The notes beneath the pieces are model-generated. The model saw only the letters and a program-made list of their open reading frames with translations. It did not search any database and had not been told where the DNA came from. The translations under genes and the position numbers were made by a program. A DNA stretch of 21,065 nucleotides, from assembly GCA_035651635.1 (NCBI GenBank), contig DASRFK010000232.1, positions 1 through 21,065 of the forward strand, given 5' to 3'. Source of the DNA: JANXQE01 sp035651635 (GTDB taxonomy: Bacteria; Verrucomicrobiota; Verrucomicrobiia; Limisphaerales; UBA8199). Positions 15,281-21,065 of this stretch are shown in pieces; the stretch's first letter is position 1; each line of letters begins with the position of its first letter.

Positions 15281-16384
15281 ATGAGCAGCGCTACACCAGA
15301 ACCGATCCCTATCCCAGCCCGCCAACGTTGGCAGGAACTGCGTCAAAGGTTTTTGCCGCTGCTGGTCTTTTTGGCTGGCTTCGCCATTATTGCTGTTCTG
15401 TGGAAAGACCATGCAGTCTCGCGAGTAATGGTGGGCCAGGCCGAGCCCGTTCTATCGAACGTGAGCTCTTACAAAGCGGGCGTCATCGCAGAGTTGAGCG
15501 TGCAACGGTTTAAACGGGTCAAAACCGGCGATCCCATCGCTCAGATCAGGGTCACCGAACCGCGTATTCTCGCGTCGTCGCTTGCGGTAATTCAAGCCGA
15601 GATCGAATCCTTGCGTGCTAATATGCGCCCGACGGCCGTTCAGCAGCACAACGCTATGGATTACGACCAGTTACGGTTGGATTGGATGAAAGAACGCACG
15701 CAATTGGCCGCCGCCCGTGTCAATTTCGAATTGGCCGGAACCGAATTCCGCCGAACCGAAGAGCTGTTCAAGGACAAGATCGTCGCCGAGCGTGTTTTCG
15801 ATCAAGCCAAAGCCGCGCGTGACCGTTTGCAAAACGAAGTCGAAAATCTAACCAAACTGGTCGAGGAGGGCGAAAAGAACCTGCAAGCGTTGCAGTTGAC
15901 GAACTCCAAGGAGCTTTCCACGATTTCGGCCGACCCGTTGCGCGCCGCCATTGCCGTGCAGGAATCGAAGTTGCATCTGACTGAAGCTGAGTTGAGCCCG
16001 ATCACCCTTACCGCTCCCATCGATGGGATTGTGAACACCATTTTCCATCGCGAAGGCGAGTCGGTTACGGCCGGTCAGCCGATCGTCGCCGTGGCCACGC
16101 TAAACCCGGTCCGCATTGTCGGCTATCTGCGGCCTCCGATCAGCGACGAGCCGGAGCCGGGCATGCTGGTGGAGATCCGCACGCGCGGGGTGCCCCGCCT
16201 GGCCGGACAGGCTAATGTGGTCGAAGTCGGCACCCAGCTCGAAGCCGTGCCCGCCACCTTGCTCGGGCCAATGAAGCTGGCCAATGCCGAATTGGGTTTG
16301 CCCGTCGAAATTAGCCTTCCAAAGGACGTCAGGATCCGGGCCGGTGAACTGGTGGATATCGTGCTGCTCTCGAAGAGTAAATAG
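15281..16384 (+). CDS. HlyD/RND-type membrane fusion protein (periplasmic adaptor)
   Basis: A 367-residue adaptor with the standard layout: a cytoplasmic N-terminus, one membrane anchor (residues 24-41, FLPLLVFLAGFAIIAVLW), the first half of a lipoyl-like barrel (about 60-90), a long alpha-helical hairpin (about 95-235, charged and Leu/Glu/Gln-rich) and the second half LTAPIDGIVNTIFHREGESV.TAGQPIVAV (about 241-275), then a beta-barrel domain. Such proteins link inner-membrane ABC, MFS or RND pumps to outer-membrane channels, which implies a diderm cell. No pump or TolC-type gene is in the window, so the partner is unknown. ATG 15281; no strong Shine-Dalgarno. Divergent from the DUF2959-like gene, which might be functionally linked. 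Confidence 0.85.
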   Translation: MSSATPEPIPIPARQRWQELRQRFLPLLVFLAGFAIIAVLWKDHAVSRVMVGQAEPVLSNVSSYKAGVIAELSVQRFKRVKTGDPIAQIRVTEPRILASSLAVIQAEIESLRANMRPTAVQQHNAMDYDQLRLDWMKERTQLAAARVNFELAGTEFRRTEELFKDKIVAERVFDQAKAARDRLQNEVENLTKLVEEGEKNLQALQLTNSKELSTISADPLRAAIAVQESKLHLTEAELSPITLTAPIDGIVNTIFHREGESVTAGQPIVAVATLNPVRIVGYLRPPISDEPEPGMLVEIRTRGVPRLAGQANVVEVGTQLEAVPATLLGPMKLANAELGLPVEISLPKDVRIRAGELVDIVLLSKSK

Positions 16385-16420
16385 CTCTTTAAGAAATAAC
16401 CGGCCAACGGAAAGTGGAAG

Positions 16421-16534
16421 TCAAAAAGGCTCGCCGACAAGGATGGCTTCAATATGCGGATAGGTGTTCCGGACCTGGAATTTTTCGCCCGGCTTCTGAG
16501 CGCGCTCGTAGCGAATGTCGCACAGGCTTACCAC
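16421..16534 (-). CDS. Possible 37-residue small protein or gene remnant
   Basis: A short open frame starting GTG at 16534, two bases after the blue-copper protein stop, and ending TGA at 16421. The predicted peptide includes CDIRYERAQKPGEKF and NTYPHIEAILVGEPF, which reads like normal protein rather than random translation of GC-rich DNA. It may be a coupled small gene at the end of the GSDH operon or the C-terminal relic of a lost gene. No Shine-Dalgarno and no recognised family. Confidence 0.25.
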   Translation of the reverse strand: MVSLCDIRYERAQKPGEKFQVRNTYPHIEAILVGEPF

Positions 16535-16536
16535 GT

Positions 16537-17262
16537 CTAGTTATTTTTAAGGTGGTACGCAAACTCTATTGTTTGCGTATCGTTTTGGCCGACCTTTACT
16601 GATATGGCGGGTTTCTCCGCTGCGAAGCGCGAGTACTCATGCAGGACGGAAATCTCATATTCCCCGGCGGGCAACCCCTTGATCTGGAATGACCCGTCCG
16701 AGCCCGTCACCGCATAGAACGGATGCTCGAGCACATGGACGTACCCGAGCATCCAGGGATGCATGAAGCAACGCAGGGCCAGCGAGAACTCAGGCTGATC
16801 GAACGTTTTGGTTATCTTGCCGACTCCAGGCATGCCTTCGTTGAATCCCTTATTCAGCGTCGGTTGCGCCATCACATTGTGCAGCGTGGCGTCGCTATTG
16901 TGAATCTCGAGCGGCTGGCCAACCATGATCCCGACTACGTGCGGTGTGTACGCGCACTTGACCTGGTCAAGCACAACCGGTTGTGCCGGAGGATCGAATT
17001 TTTTGCCCTCAAGTCCTTTGCTCACGTAAACCAGCACGTTGGCCAACACATCGTCGTTGCCATTCTTCCCAAAAACAAAGCGTTCGGACAGGTTGGTCTT
17101 TCCCGCACAGGCTTCCTTGCAGAACGCGTTGGCGGCGATTTCGGTGATCGGTTTTCGTTGCGGTTTATCCCCGCTAAATTTGACGATCCCTGAGATCGTG
17201 CCGGCCGCGGCTGCGTTGACCAGGGCGAAGACGAAACCCAGGAGCAAATAAACCGGCTTCAT
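16537..17262 (-). CDS. Secreted blue-copper (plastocyanin-like) protein with C-terminal carboxypeptidase-regulatory-like domain
   Basis: A 241-residue exported protein. Residues 1-20 (MKPVYLLLGFVFALVNAAAA) are a clear signal peptide. A cupredoxin-type region has ligands for a type 1 copper site: His128 in TLHNVM, then Cys165, His168 and Met171 in CFMHPWM (C-x2-H-x2-M). The C-terminal part (about 175-236, YAVTGSDGSFQIKGLPAGEYEISV) matches the Cna-B/carboxypeptidase-regulatory-like beta sandwich. A CxxxC pair (C48, C52) could form a disulfide. Its ATG shares one base with the stop of the GSDH gene (TGATG at 17264-17260), so the two are translationally coupled. The likely role is periplasmic electron transfer, perhaps as acceptor for the dehydrogenase; that link is inference. 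ATG 17262 is preferred over the TTG at 17265. Confidence 0.8.
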   Translation of the reverse strand: MKPVYLLLGFVFALVNAAAAGTISGIVKFSGDKPQRKPITEIAANAFCKEACAGKTNLSERFVFGKNGNDDVLANVLVYVSKGLEGKKFDPPAQPVVLDQVKCAYTPHVVGIMVGQPLEIHNSDATLHNVMAQPTLNKGFNEGMPGVGKITKTFDQPEFSLALRCFMHPWMLGYVHVLEHPFYAVTGSDGSFQIKGLPAGEYEISVLHEYSRFAAEKPAISVKVGQNDTQTIEFAYHLKNN

Positions 17263-18602
17263 CAATGCAGCGGAGCGGTTTTGGCGCCGGCCGGAACTTT
17301 ATCGGCGGTCACAACCCGCCAGACGGAGCCGGGTGGGTTCGTAAAGGGATCTTTGTAAGCGCCATATTGGCTGGTGGCGTTGGCTACATAAAGATCTCCC
17401 GCTTCATCCTCGCCACCGCAAGTGAGCTGGAGTTGGGTGTGCAACAATTCCTGCATCGCCCAGTCGCCGCTGCTGCTGGTGCGCGCCAGTCCCCAGACTC
17501 TGCCGGAAATCCAGTCTCCCACCAGGTACGTTCCGTCCAAACCGGAATACTGCGAGCCGCGGCATATGCCGATGCCAACGACGCAATCGCCGTCCTGGCC
17601 GTGTTTGAATTCAGCGATCGGCCAGGTGATATCAATGCCTGTGATGGGACGGTCCTTTTCAATGGGAAAGGAGTGGACGCCACAGGTTAAACTCCATCCG
17701 TAATTTTCGCCGCCTTTGCTTGAGGCCGGCTGGAAATCCACCTCTTCCCACGTGTTCTGGCCGACGTCACCAATGAAGAGGTCACCGGTCTTTCGATCGA
17801 AACCGAAGGTCCAGGGATTGCGCAGGCCGTAGGCCCAGATCTCCGGCTTGGCGTGCTGCTTGATCTTGGAGAAATCCATCTCGGACACGCCGAACAGTAC
17901 CATCTGCTTGAGTTCAGCAGCTTTCACGAACGGATTGTCCTGGGGAACAGAATAGCCCCCTTCTTCATTGACCTTGATACGCAGCATCTTCCCCAGCCAG
18001 GTGCCGAGATTCTGCCCATTCTCCAGCACGTCTCCCTCCCAGCCGCCGTCTCCCACCCCTACGTACAAATAACCATCGGGACCAAACGCCATCTTGCCGC
18101 CGTGATGATTCGCGTAGGGAAAATCGATCCGCATGATTGGCTTGGCCGTCGTCATGTCGGCCTTGTTCGGGTCATCGGCGGATACTTTGTACTGGATAAT
18201 GAAGGTGGAGCCGTTGAACCACATGTCGGCGTAGCTGATATAAAAGAGCCCGTTCTGTTTAAAGTTCGGATGAAACTCGATGCAGTACAGTCCCTCTTCA
18301 AGGAATTGGAAAAGCGTGTTGGCCGTGTTCTCGAAGAACGGTTCGGGCAGGACTTTGCCATCCTTGATGATTCGGATCCTGCCCGGACGTTCGCAGACAA
18401 ACAAACGTCCCGAACCGTCCCGCGGACTGGCCACATGAATTGGATCCACAAACCCGGTGGCCACTTCCACCAGTTGAATCGGAACACTTTTGGGCAGTTT
18501 GCCGCCAGGCCGGGCAACGTGCATCTCGTTCTCCGACGCGGCCTGGAGCAAGGCAGGAGCGAGCAAAGAGAAACCGACAATTTGCGCAAGAGGGCTTTTC
18601 AT
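17262..18602 (-). CDS. Secreted GSDH-family PQQ-dependent sugar dehydrogenase
   Basis: A 446-residue exported six-bladed beta-propeller of the glucose/sorbosone dehydrogenase family (soluble PQQ glucose dehydrogenase type). Residues 1-21 (MKSPLAQIVGFSLLAPALLQA) are a signal peptide. Seen: RLFVCERPGRIRII (66-79); NHHGGKMAFGPDGYLYVGVGDGG (165-187), which places a His and the FGPDG loop where the catalytic His of soluble GDH lies; YGLRNPWTFGFDR (258-270), where the RNP arginine contacts PQQ in the family; and GDLFIGDVGQNTWEEVD. These fit PQQ binding, but the substrate is unknown; many soil-bacterial members are named only aldose dehydrogenases. ATG 18602 is used for the best signal peptide; ATG 18608 would add two residues. 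No pqq synthesis genes are in the window. Operon with the blue-copper gene downstream. Confidence 0.88.
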   Translation of the reverse strand: MKSPLAQIVGFSLLAPALLQAASENEMHVARPGGKLPKSVPIQLVEVATGFVDPIHVASPRDGSGRLFVCERPGRIRIIKDGKVLPEPFFENTANTLFQFLEEGLYCIEFHPNFKQNGLFYISYADMWFNGSTFIIQYKVSADDPNKADMTTAKPIMRIDFPYANHHGGKMAFGPDGYLYVGVGDGGWEGDVLENGQNLGTWLGKMLRIKVNEEGGYSVPQDNPFVKAAELKQMVLFGVSEMDFSKIKQHAKPEIWAYGLRNPWTFGFDRKTGDLFIGDVGQNTWEEVDFQPASSKGGENYGWSLTCGVHSFPIEKDRPITGIDITWPIAEFKHGQDGDCVVGIGICRGSQYSGLDGTYLVGDWISGRVWGLARTSSSGDWAMQELLHTQLQLTCGGEDEAGDLYVANATSQYGAYKDPFTNPPGSVWRVVTADKVPAGAKTAPLH

Positions 18603-18850
18603 AAGCATCAACGGGTCTAATCCGGGAATAGGCCCACACTAAAAGTTCATGCCTCGATTGTCAACGACAACGCCAGCGAACCCTGGGGGACGAGTTGACT
18701 CAAATTGAAAGATGCCGGGGAGGAGAAACTGAGAGGAGGCAAAGGTAGGGACGCCACCCAGACGACGCCCTGGACGCCGCCAAGGACGCGCCATCCTCAT
18801 CCCTCGTAGCGCAGGCGTTCTCGCCTGCCGTACCGCAGACTTTCAGTCAG
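18603..18850. other. Intergenic region upstream of the GSDH operon
   Basis: No gene seen. It contains a GACGCC-rich stretch (about 18748-18790) and a perfect hairpin GCAGGCG-TTCT-CGCCTGC (18811-18828) just before the tandem repeat array. Any promoter for the GSDH operon should lie here, but no convincing -35/-10 pair was found. Confidence 0.5.
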
Positions 18851-19323
18851 ACTTGCAGTCCGCAGAAACGTCAGAACTAAATGTGGCGCAAGAAAAGGGC
18901 TTGTGTCAGCTGGTGATCGACCGTTGTTGCGGGCAGAATGCCCGCGCGCCGGCGCGCGGACTTGCAGTCCGCAGAAACGTCAGAACTGAATGTGGCGCAA
19001 GAAAAGGGCTTTGTGTCAGCTGGTGATCGACCGTTGCTGCGGGCAGAATGCCCGCGCGCCGGCGCGTGACTTGCAGTCCGCAGAAACGTCAGAACTGAAT
19101 GTGGCGCAAGAAAAGGGCTTGTGTCAGCTGGTGATCGACCGTTGCTGCGGGCAGAATGCCCGCGCCCCGGCGCGCGGACTTGCAGTCCGCAGAAACGTCA
19201 GAACTGAATGTGGCGCCAGAAAAGGGCTTGTGTCAGCTGGTGATCGACCGTTGCTGCGGGCAGAATGCCCGCGCGCCGGCGCGCGGACTTGCAGTCCGCA
19301 GAAACGTCAGAACTGAATGTGGC
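18851..19323. repeat. 109-bp tandem repeat array, about 4.3 copies
   Basis: Units start at 18851, 18960, 19069, 19178 and 19287 (partial), each exactly 109 bp from the next, and differ by only a few bases; single-base gains and losses cancel in the third and fourth lines of the array. Each unit carries three hairpin-forming blocks in a row: GCGGGC-AGAAT-GCCCGC, the palindrome GCGCGCCGGCGCGC, and GCGGACT-TGC-AGTCCGC. A roughly 60-base unstructured spacer follows. Because 109 is not a multiple of three, the open frames through the array are not genes. The array lies between two minus-strand genes and ends 58 bp before the MFS stop. Confidence 0.92.
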
Positions 19324-19380
19324 AAGAAAGGGGCTTTCGCAGGCGCAATCTTCCGCTCGGCCGGACTGGAAGGTTCCGCC

Positions 19381-20634
19381 CTACAGCCCGCGCGCCTCTT
19401 TCGGTGGCCGGGCGATAAGTGGCAACATCACGCTGACCAGCATTCCTGCCGCAATCATGCTCAAGGCCGCCCGATACGTGTTGGTCCGATCTTTGACCTG
19501 CGCAATGAGGATAGGCCCGAGCACCCCACCGGCCGACCAGGCGCTGAGCATGAGGCCGTAGACTTTGCCGGCGTGCTTTGGCCCGAAGTAATCAGCCACA
19601 AACGCGGGCATCGTCCCGAACCCGCCCCCGTAGCAGAGAGCCACCAGGATCAGCAACGCGGCCAACAGGCTGAAATCGCGCGCGCCCGAAATCACAAAAA
19701 AGAGCGTTGCCTGGAGCAGGAACATGATCGTGAAAACATGGCGCCGCGTGATTGCATCGGACAGCCACGCCCAAAAGAGCCGGCCGATTCCATTGGCGAT
19801 GGAAATGAAGATGACGATGCTCGTGGCGAGTTGGCTGCTCACGCCGGTAGTTTCCTGGGCCATCGGCGCCGCTTGCGAGATGACCATCACTCCCGCGGTG
19901 ACGTTGAGAAACAGGATCGCCCAGAGCAGATACCATTGCCAGGTCCGTAGCGCCTCGGGCAGGGTAAATTCGTGGGCCGCCCGCTGTCCGGCCTGCGAGG
20001 CGCTGGGCTTCCACGCGGGCGGCGCGAAACTAGCCGGAGCCACGCGGTAAAATTGCGCGGCACCCACGACTAACAGAAGATAAACCGCTCCGAAAACGAT
20101 GAAGGTCGGATAGATCCCGAGCGCTTTGATGAGGCCGGGCGCTGCCAAAGTTGTCAACACCGCGCCTCCACCGAAGCCGGCCACGGCCAGGCCGGTGATC
20201 AATCCGCGTTTATCCGGGAACCATTTGATCAAAGTGGCCAGTGGAACGATGTAACCCAGTCCCATCCCCAAGCCGCTCGTCAGGCCATAGGTGAGATAAA
20301 GTCCCCACAAAGTGGGCAGCAGGCCCGCTCCGATAAATCCCGCGCCGTAGAGCAGCCCCGATAAAGTGCCCACCCAGCGTGGCCCGAATTTTTCGAGCAG
20401 GCTTCCGCCTAAGATCGCGCCGAAACCGAGCGCCACCAGGGCGATACTGAAAGTGAGGGTAATGTCCGTTCGCGTCCAGGTGGGGTGCGCCTTGGAGAGC
20501 GGAGAGACAAACAAGCTCCAGGCGTAGATCGCGCCCAGGGCAAGCTGCATTACCACACCCGCTGCCGCGACTTTCCAGCGCTCGACCCTAATCGCAGGCT
20601 TCGCTTCGGTGGCAGTCTGGTCGCTGATGACCAT
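19381..20634 (-). CDS. OFA-family MFS transporter (oxalate/formate antiporter type)
   Basis: A 417-residue inner-membrane protein with about 12 predicted membrane helices in two halves of six and a central cytoplasmic loop (around 205-230). It resembles the oxalate:formate antiporter family: VVMQLALGAIYAWSLFVSPL near residue 28, where OFA proteins have the QxxxGxxYAWSVF pattern; GLTSGLGMGLGYIVPLATLIKWFPDKRGLITGLAVAGFGGGA (about 115-160); and in the second half CYGGGFGTMPAFVADYFGPKHAGKVYGLM (about 340-370). Substrates of family members include oxalate/formate and other small monocarboxylates; the substrate here is not known. ATG 20634 gives a short hydrophilic N-terminus; no strong Shine-Dalgarno. 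It is apparently a single-gene unit. Confidence 0.88.
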   Translation of the reverse strand: MVISDQTATEAKPAIRVERWKVAAAGVVMQLALGAIYAWSLFVSPLSKAHPTWTRTDITLTFSIALVALGFGAILGGSLLEKFGPRWVGTLSGLLYGAGFIGAGLLPTLWGLYLTYGLTSGLGMGLGYIVPLATLIKWFPDKRGLITGLAVAGFGGGAVLTTLAAPGLIKALGIYPTFIVFGAVYLLLVVGAAQFYRVAPASFAPPAWKPSASQAGQRAAHEFTLPEALRTWQWYLLWAILFLNVTAGVMVISQAAPMAQETTGVSSQLATSIVIFISIANGIGRLFWAWLSDAITRRHVFTIMFLLQATLFFVISGARDFSLLAALLILVALCYGGGFGTMPAFVADYFGPKHAGKVYGLMLSAWSAGGVLGPILIAQVKDRTNTYRAALSMIAAGMLVSVMLPLIARPPKEARGL

Positions 20635-20992
20635 AGGGATGGGCTACACGTACTCAATTCCCGCCCGCATGCCAAGTTTTCGAGTAAGGCAGTCGCACCA
20701 AGGACCTTTTCGGCTTACTACCCAGGCTCGCCACTTTCGCGGCTGGTCACCCAAGTTTCTTCTGGCGTTTTGGCCCAGGGCAGACGCATCTAATTGCATC
20801 TAATTCTCGCGGTAGGGATGGCGCGCTGCGCCGTCCGCGCCGCGTTCAGCGGCGCAAGGCTGGAATGTGAACGTACCTCCTCTCGCATTCGTTCCGCCCG
20901 CTAAACGCGGGCGGGGACATCGCGGCGGAGACTGTCTCAAAACTTCTTGAAGGAATTTTTGAACGTACCGCCGGCAAAAGGATCGGATCACC
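20635..20992. other. Intergenic region with repeats between the MFS gene and an insertion sequence
   Basis: No gene seen. It has a perfect 10-bp tandem duplication GCATCTAATT (20786-20805) and three hairpins in a row (20816-20914, listed separately). After these comes GACTGTCTCAAAACTTC near 20930, which may be close to the left end of the insertion sequence whose transposase starts at 20993; the terminal repeat cannot be proven without the right end. Confidence 0.5.
20816..20914. repeat. Cluster of three hairpins (REP-like)
   Basis: Hairpin 1: GGATGGCGC-GCT-GCGCCGTCC (20816-20836, one G:T pair). Hairpin 2: GCGCCGC-GTTCA-GCGGCGC (20837-20855, perfect). Hairpin 3: CCGCCCGC-TAAAC-GCGGGCGG (20894-20914, perfect 8-bp stem). 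No T-tracts follow, so they are not typical terminators. Confidence 0.7.
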
Positions 20993-21065
20993 ATGGTTCA
21001 ACCGATAGCTCCCGATTACGGCCAACAGTTCCTGCTTCCGCCAGCCTTGGAGGACTGGGTGCCGG
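20993..21065 (+). CDS. IS1182/IS5-type transposase, N-terminus only (3' cut by window)
   Basis: The first 24 codons of a transposase. The visible peptide, with APDYGQQFLLPPALEDWVP, matches the usual N-terminus of IS1182-like DDE transposases (compare FLPPSLEDWVPEDH). Start ATG 20993 has AGGA about 9 bases upstream (20980-20983). The rest, including all catalytic residues, lies beyond the right edge, so intactness cannot be judged. Confidence 0.75.
   Translation, partial: MVQPIAPDYGQQFLLPPALEDWVP

Noticed and set aside
18851..19323. CRISPR array
   Set aside because: Repeats are 109 bp and head-to-tail without variable spacers, and no cas gene is present.
18990..19950. Open frames across the repeat array (about 108 and 264 codons, plus strand)
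   Set aside because: They are translations of the 109-bp repeats, shift frame between units, and the longer one continues antisense to the MFS transporter gene.

Overview
The window is a 21 kb piece of GC-rich chromosome, probably from a free-living member of the Verrucomicrobiota (Pedosphaera/Limisphaerales type) or a close relative. This rests on the gene mix: a homodimeric pyruvate dehydrogenase operon, a four-helix-bundle (S23/IVS) gene, a WXG100/FtsK-type secretion locus in a genome that also has an HlyD adaptor and a probable lipoprotein (so diderm), a GSDH/cupredoxin pair, and many short palindromes between genes. No rRNA or tRNA gene was seen, so the assignment is inference.

Layout. 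1-1667 (+): the 3' end of an RmlD-like sugar-nucleotide reductase, a palindrome-rich gap, then glutamyl-Q tRNA(Asp) synthetase. 1714-7842 (-): a pyruvate dehydrogenase operon transcribed E1 (aceE), E2 (aceF), then E3 (lpd), with a small four-helix-bundle gene inserted exactly between E2 and E3. This insert is bounded by inverted CU/GA-rich tracts. 7984-8703 (+): a lipoate-protein ligase/octanoyltransferase family gene, divergent from the operon; it probably lipoylates the E2 subunit encoded across the shared promoter region.

8961-13943 (+): a tight four-gene operon with a 90-residue WXG100-like protein, a 198-residue helical protein, a 68-residue helical protein, and a 1304-residue membrane-anchored FtsK/SpoIIIE ATPase with three tandem RecA-like modules. 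It looks like a type VII secretion-like (or related FtsK/WXG) system in a diderm bacterium. None of the usual accessory membrane components lies next to it. It is the best candidate here for an undescribed system. A structured 390-bp gap with a convincing Rho-independent terminator follows.

14337-16384: a DUF2959-like probable lipoprotein (-) divergent from an HlyD-family membrane fusion protein (+). 16537-18602 (-): a secreted GSDH-family (PQQ) sugar dehydrogenase translationally coupled to a secreted blue-copper protein, a likely periplasmic oxidation module. 18851-19323: about 4.3 copies of a 109-bp tandem repeat full of hairpins. 19381-20634 (-): an OFA-family MFS transporter. 20816-20914: three successive hairpins. 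20993 to the end (+): the first 24 codons of an IS1182/IS5-type transposase, so an insertion sequence begins at the right edge.
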